A stretch of 64,000 bases of DNA from Candidatus Rhodoferax bjergmarkensis (GTDB lineage Bacteria; Pseudomonadota; Gammaproteobacteria; Burkholderiales; Burkholderiaceae_C), in assembly GCA_016708345.1 (NCBI GenBank), contig JADJFX010000043.1:62001-126000 (forward strand), given 5' to 3'. Below are positions 1-8,124 of the stretch, one piece after another. Under the pieces are notes generated by a model, which worked only from the letters and a program-made list of their open reading frames with translations, made no database searches and had not been told where the DNA came from. The position numbers and the translations under genes are program-made. Position 1 is the stretch's first letter, and each line of letters starts with the position of its first letter.

Positions 1-636
1 GTAGGCCCGCAAATTGGCCACATCGCGCAGCAGCATGCGCTTGGCGTGGTTGTTGCCCGCCGCATCGATGGCCTGGGGCAGGTCAATGATGACGGGGCCG
101 TCCGCTGCCAGCAAAATGTTGAACTCTGACAAATCCCCATGCACCACCCCGGCACAGAGCATGCGCACCACCTCCGTGAGCAGGGCACCGTGGTGGGCTC
201 GGGCCTGCGCGGGGGTAAGCACCACGTCATTCAACCGCGGGGCTGCGTCACCAAACTCGTCGGTCACCAGCTCCATCAGCAGCACGCCATCGCAAAAGTT
301 GTAGGGTTTGGGCACGCGCACACCGGCGGCGGCCAGACGGTACAGTGCATCCACCTCGGCGCTTTGCCAGGCGGCCTCCTGTGCCTCGCGTCCGTAACGG
401 GTGCCCTTGGCCATGGCGCGGGCCTGGCGCGAGTTCTTGACCTTGCGGTTTTCGGTGTAGTCCACCGCCTGGCGAAAACTGCGGTTTTCGGCTTCCTTGT
501 AGATCTTGGCGCAGCGCGTCTCATCGCCGCAACGCACCACGTAGACCATGGCTTCCTTGCCGCTCATCAGCTGGCGCACCACAGTGTCGATCAAGCCTTC
601 TTCAATCAGGGATTGCAGTCTTTTGGGTGGTTTCAT
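1..636 (-). CDS. RIO1-family serine/threonine protein kinase (C-terminus cut by window edge)
   Basis: The reading frame is open from the ATG at 636 to the left edge, so only the first 212 residues are visible. The RIO kinase hallmarks are present: the catalytic loop HGDLSEFN near residues 165-172 (catalytic Asp and metal-binding Asn), and the metal-binding Asp in IDLPQAID near residue 184. N-terminal KEAMVY and CAKIYK supply the nucleotide-binding Ser/Ala loop and Lys. RIO kinases are atypical kinases/ATPases; bacterial members are poorly characterised and their substrates are unknown. The neighbour at 666 is an unrelated outer-membrane gene. The family assignment is firm and the cellular role is not. 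Confidence 0.88.
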   Translation of the reverse strand, partial: MKPPKRLQSLIEEGLIDTVVRQLMSGKEAMVYVVRCGDETRCAKIYKEAENRSFRQAVDYTENRKVKNSRQARAMAKGTRYGREAQEAAWQSAEVDALYRLAAAGVRVPKPYNFCDGVLLMELVTDEFGDAAPRLNDVVLTPAQARAHHGALLTEVVRMLCAGVVHGDLSEFNILLAADGPVIIDLPQAIDAAGNNHAKRMLLRDVANLRAY

Positions 637-665
637 GGGTGCTATTTTGCACCCGCACCACAACC

Positions 666-1304
666 TCAATAATCGAAGCGCAGATTGACCGAGGTGTCGG
701 CCCGGTCAAACAAATAGACATCAGCGCTGCTGTTGCTGTGCCGGGTAAACGACACCTGGGGCCGCACCGACAGGCCTTTGGCCACCGTCCAGGTCAACCC
801 GACGGTAAGGTCATAGAGTTTTTCGTGGCGGGACACCAGATACTGCGGGGTGATGCCACGGTAAACGGAAAACGTGGCCCCTGCGCTGGCGTAGCCGTCC
901 AGTTTTTCGTTGAACTGCTTCATCAAGTGAATGCGCGGGCCCCAAAACTGACGTTCGCCATCATCGCGCTGACCCAGGGCACGCCCCACTGCACTGGCTC
1001 CCAGAAGACCAAGTACCGTGCTGCCATCCCCCAAGGGCGTCAGCCACCCGCCGGACAATGTGTTGGACAAGGCATCGGGCTCGCCCAAGGCTGTGGGCAC
1101 ATAACCCGCCCGCAAGCCGCCTTGTACAAACCATGCACTGCCCGTCAAGCCAATGCCGGGGCGTGACGCTGGCAAACCACTGCGCAAGTCGTACAAGGAC
1201 TGGGCCGCTACAGAACTTGCCGCAGTACCCGCAGCCGCCGCCAAAACGCTCGCCAGCACAGTGCGCGCAGCGCGCAACACCCGCCTGGACATTTGATTTT
1301 GCAT
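666..1304 (-). CDS. Small outer-membrane beta-barrel protein
   Basis: This 212-residue protein has an N-terminal signal peptide (Arg-rich start, then an Ala-rich hydrophobic stretch to about residue 35). The remainder is glycine/aromatic-rich with alternating polarity, and it ends in NLRFDY, the C-terminal aromatic signature recognised by the BAM complex. The start is supported by a strong ribosome site, GGGGAGG, five bases before the ATG at 1304. It resembles the C-terminal barrel of the surface-lipoprotein-assembly/DUF560-like group, but without a TPR part. Two regulator-type palindromes lie upstream (1412-1427 and 1456-1469). The function is unknown. Confidence 0.7.
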   Translation of the reverse strand: MQNQMSRRVLRAARTVLASVLAAAAGTAASSVAAQSLYDLRSGLPASRPGIGLTGSAWFVQGGLRAGYVPTALGEPDALSNTLSGGWLTPLGDGSTVLGLLGASAVGRALGQRDDGERQFWGPRIHLMKQFNEKLDGYASAGATFSVYRGITPQYLVSRHEKLYDLTVGLTWTVAKGLSVRPQVSFTRHSNSSADVYLFDRADTSVNLRFDY

Positions 1305-1411
1305 GCGAACCTCCCCTGCAATGGACGGTATGTGAGACCGATGGGTTGGGGTTGAACGCCAGAAACAGCGTTCACTTCCAGCCCATTATGCGACGAGGCC
1401 TGGCAATTGCA

Positions 1412-1427
1412 AGTGAACGATGTCACA
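1412..1427. promoter_or_regulatory. CRP-type palindrome upstream of outer-membrane gene
   Basis: AGTGA-N6-TCACA matches the CRP consensus TGTGA-N6-TCACA at nine of ten positions. It lies about 108 bases upstream of the outer-membrane gene starting at 1304. Similar sites occur at 10790, 33874 and 38517, and a CRP-family regulator is encoded at 38654. Confidence 0.4.
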
Positions 1428-1455
1428 AATTTTTAGCGTCAAATTCTCACGAAAT

Positions 1456-1469
1456 TTGACTTAAATCAA
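1456..1469. promoter_or_regulatory. FNR/ANR-type box
   Basis: TTGAC-TTAA-ATCAA matches the FNR-family consensus TTGAT-N4-ATCAA at nine of ten positions and sits inside a longer inverted repeat (TTTGACTT/AAGTCAAA). It lies between the SDR stop at 1490 and the outer-membrane gene at 1304, so it could give that gene oxygen-dependent control. This is inference from sequence only. Confidence 0.4.
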
Positions 1470-1489
1470 GTCAAATGGTGAGCAATGGC

Positions 1490-2347
1490 TCACTCCACAA
1501 ACAAGTCAGGAAGGAAATTTTGGGTGCCTGGCGTTACCGAATATTTTTCCAGATCGGTCACGCCATGCGCAGCCAGCACGGTGTCGTCCATGTAAAAATG
1601 GCCGGTGCGGGTGTTATTCTGGGTGAGCACCAGGTAAGCGGCATCGGCCATGATTTCAGGCTTGCGGCACAGCCCCACATCGACCCCCGGAATCATTTGC
1701 ATGGCCGCCGTGGCAATGGCGGTGCGTGGCCACAGGCTGTTGACACCAATGCCGTATTTTTTGAACTCACCCGCATGACCCAAAGTACACATGCTCATGC
1801 CGTACTTGGCCATGGTGTAAGCGGTGTGCGGCGAAAACCAGTGCGCTTGCATGGACAAGGGCGGCGACATGGTCAGCACCTGCGGGTTGCGCCCGGCCTT
1901 GGCCGATTTTTTCAGCTCAGGCAGGCACGCCATGGTGCACAGGTAAGTGCCGCGCGCGTTCACACCGTTCATCAGGTCGAAGCGCTTCATGGGCGTGGCT
2001 TCGGTGTTGGTCAGGCTGATGGCGCTGGCGTTGTTCACCAGAATGTCGATGCCGCCAAAGGTTTCCACCGCCTTGGCCACCGCTGCCAGCACTGCAGCCT
2101 CGTCACGAATGTCCACGGCCAGCGCCAGTGCGTGGCCGCCCACCGCCTGGACCTCTTGCGCGGCGCTGTAGATGGTGCCCGGTAGCTTGGGGTTGGTCTC
2201 GGTGGTTTTGGCGACGATGACAATGTTGGCACCATCATGGGCGGCGCGCTTGGCAACAGCAAGACCGATGCCGCGTGAGGCACCTGTGATCAAGAGGGTT
2301 TTGCCCCGCAAGCTACCCAAGGGTGATGATGATGCGGCTTCGTCCAT
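1490..2347 (-). CDS. SDR-family NAD(P)-dependent oxidoreductase (HSDL2-like)
   Basis: This 285-residue short-chain dehydrogenase/reductase has the Rossmann cofactor motif TGASRGIG near residues 21-28, the NNAS structural motif, and the active-site YTMAK (Tyr-x3-Lys). The sequence resembles the hydroxysteroid-dehydrogenase-like-2 group, which is tied to fatty-acid metabolism. It lies downstream of the thioesterase gene at 2499 on the same strand, separated by about 150 bases that include a dispersed repeat. The start ATG at 2347 has AGGAG five bases upstream. Context suggests oxidation or reduction of a fatty-acyl or hydroxy-acid substrate; the substrate is unknown. Confidence 0.85.
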   Translation of the reverse strand: MDEAASSSPLGSLRGKTLLITGASRGIGLAVAKRAAHDGANIVIVAKTTETNPKLPGTIYSAAQEVQAVGGHALALAVDIRDEAAVLAAVAKAVETFGGIDILVNNASAISLTNTEATPMKRFDLMNGVNARGTYLCTMACLPELKKSAKAGRNPQVLTMSPPLSMQAHWFSPHTAYTMAKYGMSMCTLGHAGEFKKYGIGVNSLWPRTAIATAAMQMIPGVDVGLCRKPEIMADAAYLVLTQNNTRTGHFYMDDTVLAAHGVTDLEKYSVTPGTQNFLPDLFVE

Positions 2348-2379
2348 GTCGTCTCCTGATAGTAATTGGCTTGTTGAAT

Positions 2380-2429
2380 GCTATTATTTTAGTAGCTGCT
2401 TGCGCACTGTTTATATGCGCAAGAGGCCA
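2380..2429 (+). repeat. Dispersed palindromic repeat, copy A
   Basis: The element starts GCTATT-N6-TAGTAGCT, continues GCTTGCGCA, then TATGCGCAAGAGGCC. It contains two nested inverted repeats, GCTAT/ATAGC-like and TGCGC/GCGCA. Related copies are at 11611, 27011, 29689, 50499 and 54711. This copy is intergenic, between the thioesterase and the SDR gene. Confidence 0.75.
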
Positions 2430-2498
2430 ATTTGGCATATATTTTTCTGGCTCGCCGCCAACGGCTCACTCCGGCGTGTCCAACTGAGGAATCTAGGA

Positions 2499-3305
2499 TT
2501 ATTGTTTGTAGTACACCAGTTGGTGGGTGGTGACCAGCAGCACACCGGCCTCGTTCCACAACTGGCCGGTGTGGTCAAAGTAGCCGTTGCGAAAGGCTTG
2601 GGCTCTGACCTGGCCCAGCAAATAACCGCTGCCGGTTTGAGCCACTTGGCTGGCATCGGCATGGAAGTAGATCGTCAGCGACACGGTGCCCACCGGTACA
2701 TGGGTGGAGCGGCGGATGTAAACGCGCGGAAAGAAGATGTCGGCCAGTGCGCTGAGCGAGGCAAAGTCCAGTGGCCGGGGCGGCTGGTCGCGCACCCAGA
2801 GCTGCGTCAGGCTGCTGTTGCCGCTGCCGTCCCACACCAGGGGCAGGCCGCCGGTGATGGGGCGCTGCTCGTAACGGCTGACAAACTCCATTGGCGCACG
2901 CGCTTGGGGCAGTGCAACTTCGCTCGGTGGCGGGCACGCGGGCATGGCTTCCTCGTCCAGACTCCAGGTCTCCCGGCGCACGGCCGTTACTGCCGTGGCC
3001 GTGAACACGGCCTGCCCGGCTTGCTGCAGCTCAATCACCCAGTGCTGGGTGGAGCGGTTGGTGCGCACCGGGCGCGCTTGCACCACAAATGTGCCCTTCT
3101 CCACAGCCGCACAAAAGTTAACGGTGAGCGCCACCGGGTCACCCAGGCGCTCGGGGTGCCGCAGCACCGCCGTGAGCGCTTGCGCGGTGGTGATGCCGCC
3201 AAACGGCCCCACCATGTTGGCATAAGCCGGGCTGGTGTGACCGAGCCAGGAACCGTCAGGCTGCGCCTGCAGATCGACGGCCTCGTCAAATGGGTGTGGG
3301 GTCAT
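2499..3305 (-). CDS. TesB-like acyl-CoA thioesterase (double hotdog)
   Basis: This 268-residue protein matches the TesB-like/4HBT_3 thioesterase family. The N-terminal hotdog contains the HTSPAYANMVGPFGG helix start, and the C-terminal hotdog contains the typical aromatic-rich SLTIYFHAD strand. Such enzymes hydrolyse fatty acyl-CoA to free acid and CoA. The start ATG at 3305 has GGGAG six bases upstream. It sits just past the thiolase terminator and heads the second part of the beta-oxidation cluster with the SDR downstream. Chain-length preference cannot be read from the sequence. Confidence 0.83.
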   Translation of the reverse strand: MTPHPFDEAVDLQAQPDGSWLGHTSPAYANMVGPFGGITTAQALTAVLRHPERLGDPVALTVNFCAAVEKGTFVVQARPVRTNRSTQHWVIELQQAGQAVFTATAVTAVRRETWSLDEEAMPACPPPSEVALPQARAPMEFVSRYEQRPITGGLPLVWDGSGNSSLTQLWVRDQPPRPLDFASLSALADIFFPRVYIRRSTHVPVGTVSLTIYFHADASQVAQTGSGYLLGQVRAQAFRNGYFDHTGQLWNEAGVLLVTTHQLVYYKQ

Positions 3306-3326
3306 GATTAGCTCCCGGTGCTTGGA

Positions 3327-3350
3327 TTAAAAAAGCCACCCGAAGGTGGC
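3327..3350 (-). terminator. Rho-independent terminator of the thiolase operon
   Basis: The perfect hairpin GCCACC-TTCG-GGTGGC is followed on the minus strand by a run of T. It lies 19 bases past the thiolase stop at 3369. Confidence 0.8.
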
Positions 3351-3368
3351 TTATGACTCGGGCGAGGA

Positions 3369-4565
3369 TCAAACCCGTTCAAAAATGCCGGCAGCCCCCT
3401 GCCCCATGCCAATGCACATGGTGACCATGCCGTATTTGCCCTGCGTGCGCTGCAAAGCATGAACCAGCGTGGCCGCGCGAATGGCACCGGTGGCTCCCAG
3501 CGGGTGGCCCAAGGCAATGGCACCACCCATCGGGTTGACCTTGGACTGATCCAACCCCAAAGTCTTGATAACAGCCAGCGACTGTGCGGCAAAGGCTTCG
3601 TTCAGCTCAAACCAGTCAATCTGGTCCAGCGTCAAGCCTGCCACGCGCAGGGCGGCCGGAATGGCTTCGATCGGGCCAATGCCCATGTACTGCGGTGGCA
3701 CACCTTTGGCGGCGAACGAGACAAAACGCGCCAGCGGCTTGAGTCCGTACTGTTTGACCGCCTTTTCGCTGGCCAGAATCAAGGCACCCGCGCCGTCCGA
3801 TGTTTGCGAGCTGTTGCCCGCCGTCACCGTGCCGCGCGCAGCAAACGGAGACTTGAGCTTGGCCAGACCTTCGAGCGTGGTGTCCGGGCGCGCACCTTCG
3901 TCCACGCTGACCGTGCGCTTTTTCTCGATCACTTCGCCAGTCAGCAGGTTGGGCGAACGGTCCGTCACTTCAATCGGCGTGGTTTCGGCGGTGAAATACC
4001 CGGCGGCTTGCGCAGCCAATGCGCGCTGGTGGGACTGCAGGGCAAACGCGTCCTGTTCTTCGCGGCCCACTTTCCATTGGGTAGCCACTTTTTCAGCCGT
4101 CAGGCCCATGCCGTAGGCAATGCCGATGTCCTCATCCCTGTCAAACATCATGGGAGAAAACGAAGGCGCGTTGCCGCCCATGGGCACCATGCTCATGCTC
4201 TCCACACCGCAAGCAATCATCACATCGGACTCACCGACACGGATTCGGTCGGCAGCGGTCTGGATGGCGGAAACGCCCGAGGCGCAAAAACGGTTGATGG
4301 TGATGCCGCCCACACTGGTGGGAAACCCGGCCAGCACCGCTGCCGTGCGCGCAATGTTCAGACCCTGCTGGCCTTCGGGCATGGCGCAGCCGCAAACGAT
4401 GTCTTCAATCGCATTGGGATCGAGCCCGGGCACCTGAGCCAGCGCCGACTTGAGCACGGCCACCAGCAGGTCGTCCGGGCGGGTGTTGCGGAAAAAACCG
4501 CGGGTGGATTTGCCAATCGGGCTGCGCGTGGCGGCAACGATGTAGGCTTCTTGAACTTGTTTCAT
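3369..4565 (-). CDS. Acetyl-CoA C-acyltransferase (3-ketoacyl-CoA thiolase)
   Basis: This 398-residue thiolase carries all three catalytic elements: the nucleophilic Cys94 in NRFCASGVSA, His354 in ALGHPLGATG, and the proton-shuttling Cys384 in CIGMGQG. It performs the last step of beta-oxidation, cleaving 3-ketoacyl-CoA with CoA to acetyl-CoA and a shortened acyl-CoA. I chose the ATG at 4565 because AAGGAG lies six bases upstream; the frame stays open upstream but has no better start. It is the last gene of the run dehydrogenase/hydratase - hotdog protein - thiolase and is followed by a clear terminator. Confidence 0.95.
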   Translation of the reverse strand: MKQVQEAYIVAATRSPIGKSTRGFFRNTRPDDLLVAVLKSALAQVPGLDPNAIEDIVCGCAMPEGQQGLNIARTAAVLAGFPTSVGGITINRFCASGVSAIQTAADRIRVGESDVMIACGVESMSMVPMGGNAPSFSPMMFDRDEDIGIAYGMGLTAEKVATQWKVGREEQDAFALQSHQRALAAQAAGYFTAETTPIEVTDRSPNLLTGEVIEKKRTVSVDEGARPDTTLEGLAKLKSPFAARGTVTAGNSSQTSDGAGALILASEKAVKQYGLKPLARFVSFAAKGVPPQYMGIGPIEAIPAALRVAGLTLDQIDWFELNEAFAAQSLAVIKTLGLDQSKVNPMGGAIALGHPLGATGAIRAATLVHALQRTQGKYGMVTMCIGMGQGAAGIFERV

Positions 4566-4630
4566 GGAGAACTCCTTTGTGTGTTGAGGGCAGCCCTTGC
4601 GGCCTTGCCGCGGTCTGCCCTGCAACGTTT

Positions 4631-5149
4631 TCAGTTTTTTCGCGGGCCGGACGGTATCCAGGCCCAAATAAATTCACACTCAATCGGCTCATTGCCGGAC
4701 TCGTCCGTCACTTGCACGGCCACTGTGACTTCGCCCTTGTCAGACTTCTGCATCAAAGCCCGCTGTGCATCGGTCAGCACCGCCACGGCGCGCATGGCCC
4801 CTTGGGTGCGCTTCTTGAACGCCACTTTGAGCTCTTTGGCCAGGGGCAGGCAGTCGTCGCGCACGTTCATGCCCACCACCATGCCGGTGGCCGTTTCGGC
4901 CAGCAAGGTCATGGCCGCCGCATGCACACCATGGATATGGTTTTGCACGCGTCGGCGGTTCGCCACAGCGATTTCAACCCGGCTGGGTGTCAGCTCAACA
5001 AATTGCAGCCCCGCCGTGCCGGTGAACGGCACGGCCCGGCGCAACACCGCATTGCGCGCCCAGGGGCGCACAAAACCGGGCACGCGCTCGATCAGGCCGA
5101 TCGAGCGGGCCAGCCGGTTTGGCCTGGCGGACACCGTGGCCTTGCCCAT
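4631..5149 (-). CDS. DUF4442 / PaaI-like hotdog-fold thioesterase
   Basis: This 172-residue protein has the single hotdog-domain pattern of the DUF4442 family, including the HIHGVHAAAMTLLAETATG segment that forms the central helix. The family is related to PaaI-type acyl-CoA thioesterases. It starts one base after the stop of the fused dehydrogenase/hydratase gene and precedes the thiolase, so it is certainly cotranscribed with beta-oxidation genes. A role releasing dead-end acyl-CoA intermediates is plausible but inferred. Confidence 0.8.
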   Translation of the reverse strand: MGKATVSARPNRLARSIGLIERVPGFVRPWARNAVLRRAVPFTGTAGLQFVELTPSRVEIAVANRRRVQNHIHGVHAAAMTLLAETATGMVVGMNVRDDCLPLAKELKVAFKKRTQGAMRAVAVLTDAQRALMQKSDKGEVTVAVQVTDESGNEPIECEFIWAWIPSGPRKN

Positions 5150-5150
5150 G

Positions 5151-7550
5151 TCAGTTGCGCACCGGCTTGCCGGTGGACATCATGCCCATGATGCGCTCTT
5201 GCGTCTTGGCGTTGGTCAGCAAGGAGCAGAACGCCTTGCGCTCCAGCGTCATCAGGTATTCCTCAGTGACCATGGAGCCGGCGTCAATGTCGCCACCGCA
5301 GACCACTTCGGCAATCAGGCAGCCAATGTGGAAGTCGTGGGCGCTGATGAAGCCACCGTCGCGCATATTGACCAGGGTGCCCTTGATGGTGGCCACGCCG
5401 CTGCGCCCGGCCACGACAAACTGACGCTTGTGTGGTGCGCGGTAGCCGGAATCAAACATGGCCTTGGCCTCGTTGATGGCCACAAACAGCAGCTCGTCCT
5501 TGTGCGGCACGACCACATCGCTGTCCAGCAAATAGCCCAGCTTGCGCGACTCCAGCGCGCTGGTGCCGACTTTGGCCATGGCCGCAGCCGTGAAGCCTTC
5601 GGTCAGGAAGGGAAGAATGTCTTTGCCAGTCGATAGTGCCAACTTTTCAGCAGCGCGGCGGGCGATGTAGGTCAGGCCACCGGCACCAGGCACCAGGCCG
5701 ACGCCGACTTCCACCAAACCAATGTAGCTCTCCATGGCAGCCACGCGTTTGCCGGAGTACACCGCCATTTCACACCCACCGCCCAACGCCAGACCGCGAA
5801 TGGCGGAAATGGTGGGCACATTGGCGTAGCGCAGTTTCAGCATGACGCGCTGCAACTCAGCCGCGGCACCGTCAATCGCCTTGGCGCCACCCATCATGAA
5901 GGCGGGCAGCATGGACTGCAGATCAGCACCGGCCGAGAACATTTCGTCAGGCGACCAGATCACCAAACCTTTGTATTCTTTTTCGGCCAGATCAATGCCC
6001 TTGTCCAGGCCTTCGATCACACCGGCACCGATGGCGTGCATCTTGGTCTTGATACTGGCGATCAAGACTTCGCCATCGAGCGTCCACAAACGCATGGCCT
6101 CGTCTTCGTGCAGCGTTTTGCCTGCGGTCGTGGCAGACGGTGCCTGGGCACCGAGCACGCTCTCGGGGAAATGCTGGCGGGCATACACGGGCAGGCTGCG
6201 CACGGGCACAAACTGGCCGGTGGTGGGGTTCCAGGAACCGGCCGGTGTGTGAACACCACCGGCATCTGCCACCGGGCCTTTGAAAACCCAATCCGGCAGC
6301 GGTGCATTGCACAGTGCTTTGCCTGCGTCAATGTCTTCCTTGACCATGTTGGCAACTTCCAGCCAACCGGCTTCTTGCCACAGCTCAAACGGGCCTTGCT
6401 TCATGCCGAAGCCCCAGCGCATGCAGAAGTCCACGTCACGCGCGTTGTCGGCAATCGAAGCCAGATGAATCGCGGCGTAGTGGAAGCTGTTGCGCAAAAT
6501 AGCCCACAGGAATTGACCCTGCGCGCCTTCGCTGCTGCGCAGCAATTTCAGGCGTTCCGCCGCTGGCTTTTTGAGCATGCGGGCATAGACCTCGTCAGCC
6601 TTTTCACCGGCAGGCACATAGCCCTTGGAGGCCAGATCAAAGCGAGACACATCGCGTCCGACCTTTTTGAAGAAACCGGCCTTGGTTTTCTGCCCCAGGT
6701 TGCCCATCTCCAGCAGCGTCTTGAGCACATCTGGTGTGGTGAAGCTCTCATAGAACGGGTCGGTTTCGATGCTCAAGGTGTCTTGCAGCGTCTTGACCAC
6801 GTGGGCCATGGTGTCCAGGCCCACCACGTCCGCGGTGCGGAAGGTGCCAGAGCTGGCGCGGCCAAGCTTTTTGCCGGTCAGGTCATCCACCACGTCATAG
6901 GTCAAGCCATAGTTGGCGGTTTCCTTCATGGTGGCCAGCATGCCGGCAATGCCGACGCGGTTGGCGATGAAGTTGGGCGAGTCTTTAGCGCGCACCACGC
7001 CTTTGCCCAGATTGCTGGTGACAAAGGCTTCCAGTGCGTCCAGATAGGCGGGCTGGGTGGTGGGGGTGTTGATCAGTTCCACCAGCGCCATGTAGCGCGG
7101 CGGGTTGAAGAAATGGATGCCGCAAAAGCGCGGCTTGATTTCTTCGGGCAGGGCTTCACTCAATTTGGTGATGGACAGGCCCGAGGTGTTGGACGCCACG
7201 ATGGTCTGCGCGCCAATGTGGGGGGCAATTTTTTTGTACAGGTCCAGCTTCCAGTCCATGCGCTCGGCAATCGCCTCAATGATGAGGTCGCAGCCTTTGA
7301 GCAAGTCCAGATGCTCTTCGTAGTTGGCCTGCTGGATCAGCACCGCGTCTTCCGCCACGCCCAATGGCGCAGGTTTGAGCTTTTTCAAGCCATCAATCGC
7401 ACGGGTGACGATGCCGTTTTTGGGGCCTTCTTTGGCGGGCAGGTCAAACAAAATGACCGGCACCTTGACATTGACCAGGTGGGCGGCAATTTGCGCGCCC
7501 ATCACGCCGGCACCTAGCACGGCGACTTTTTTGACTTGAAAACGAGACAT
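5151..7550 (-). CDS. Bifunctional 3-hydroxyacyl-CoA dehydrogenase / enoyl-CoA hydratase
   Basis: This is a 799-residue fusion. The N-terminal dehydrogenase has GAGVMGAQ at residues 13-20 and the HFFNPPRYMALVE motif, with the dehydrogenase C-terminal domains up to about residue 480. A crotonase-fold enoyl-CoA hydratase follows (GADLQSM, then the GGGCEMA oxyanion loop and a Glu-rich active-site segment). The order is reversed relative to E. coli FadB, as in the FadN-type group. It catalyses hydration of enoyl-CoA and NAD-dependent oxidation of 3-hydroxyacyl-CoA. I chose the ATG at 7550 because it has AGGAA upstream and starts directly at the Rossmann fold. Confidence 0.94.
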   Translation of the reverse strand: MSRFQVKKVAVLGAGVMGAQIAAHLVNVKVPVILFDLPAKEGPKNGIVTRAIDGLKKLKPAPLGVAEDAVLIQQANYEEHLDLLKGCDLIIEAIAERMDWKLDLYKKIAPHIGAQTIVASNTSGLSITKLSEALPEEIKPRFCGIHFFNPPRYMALVELINTPTTQPAYLDALEAFVTSNLGKGVVRAKDSPNFIANRVGIAGMLATMKETANYGLTYDVVDDLTGKKLGRASSGTFRTADVVGLDTMAHVVKTLQDTLSIETDPFYESFTTPDVLKTLLEMGNLGQKTKAGFFKKVGRDVSRFDLASKGYVPAGEKADEVYARMLKKPAAERLKLLRSSEGAQGQFLWAILRNSFHYAAIHLASIADNARDVDFCMRWGFGMKQGPFELWQEAGWLEVANMVKEDIDAGKALCNAPLPDWVFKGPVADAGGVHTPAGSWNPTTGQFVPVRSLPVYARQHFPESVLGAQAPSATTAGKTLHEDEAMRLWTLDGEVLIASIKTKMHAIGAGVIEGLDKGIDLAEKEYKGLVIWSPDEMFSAGADLQSMLPAFMMGGAKAIDGAAAELQRVMLKLRYANVPTISAIRGLALGGGCEMAVYSGKRVAAMESYIGLVEVGVGLVPGAGGLTYIARRAAEKLALSTGKDILPFLTEGFTAAAMAKVGTSALESRKLGYLLDSDVVVPHKDELLFVAINEAKAMFDSGYRAPHKRQFVVAGRSGVATIKGTLVNMRDGGFISAHDFHIGCLIAEVVCGGDIDAGSMVTEEYLMTLERKAFCSLLTNAKTQERIMGMMSTGKPVRN

Positions 7551-7622
7551 GTTGATTCCTGAAACTGAACCGAAACACGTGGGCAAGTCCATGCGCCCAA
7601 GCGCTCTGGCTATGAAAAAAAT

Positions 7623-8063
7623 TTACTGCGCCCGCACCCAGGTTTGAGTTCGACCGAGCAATGAAAAACCTATGAATCCGCGAACATCGAGCTTCTTGCC
7701 GTTGTCAATGGGTGTCAACTTCAAGGAGTAGTCCTTGCCGTTTTCGGGGTCAAGAATCTTGCCACCTTCCCAAACATCCTTGCCTTCAGCCTTCTTGGCA
7801 CCACGAATGATCTCCAAACCCAGCACCGGTTTGCCCTTGCGTGCGTCGGTGCATTTGTCACAAACATCATCCTGCTTTGCATCTTTGCGAAGCAACTTCT
7901 CAATCTTGCCGGACAAAACGCCGCCGTTGTCGGTAATACGCACTTCAGAAGACAACTCGCCGGAGTTGTCGTCATAGGTACGCCAGACACCCACCGGGGT
8001 CATCTGGGCCAGCACCGGCAGCGCCAGCGCGCCAATCAGTGAAACAAAAACAGCTCTGAACAT
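7623..8063 (-). CDS. DUF2147 exported protein
   Basis: This 146-residue protein has a signal peptide (MFRAVFVSLIGALALPVLAQ) and a DUF2147 domain: the starting PVGVWRTYDD, the central CDKCTDARKGKPVLGLEI with two cysteines, and a C-terminal RGFIGFSLLGRTQTW. The start ATG at 8063 has AGGAG upstream; the open frame extends further but runs into the terminator of the preceding gene. The family is periplasmic and of unknown function. It lies inside the beta-oxidation cluster but is separated from the upstream gene by a terminator. Confidence 0.85.
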   Translation of the reverse strand: MFRAVFVSLIGALALPVLAQMTPVGVWRTYDDNSGELSSEVRITDNGGVLSGKIEKLLRKDAKQDDVCDKCTDARKGKPVLGLEIIRGAKKAEGKDVWEGGKILDPENGKDYSLKLTPIDNGKKLDVRGFIGFSLLGRTQTWVRAQ

Positions 8064-8083
8064 ACCTGCTCCTCTATTAATAA

Positions 8084-8112
8084 TATTTAAAAAAATCCCC
8101 GTTCGCACGGGG
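8084..8112 (-). terminator. Rho-independent terminator after acyl-CoA dehydrogenase
   Basis: The hairpin CCCCGT-GCGA-ACGGGG is followed on the minus strand by a T-rich tract. It lies 12 bases beyond the stop at 8125 and separates that gene from the DUF2147 gene. Confidence 0.8.
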
Positions 8113-8124
8113 AGGTCACCACAC

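Noticed and set aside
3459..5636. Very long open frame antisense to the thiolase and hydratase genes
   Set aside because: It is a shadow of high-GC codon bias: His/Arg/Gln-rich, no domain, fully opposite two well-conserved enzymes. The same applies to long antisense frames at 6036-7517, 8233-10083, 28515-29426 and 32617-33672.
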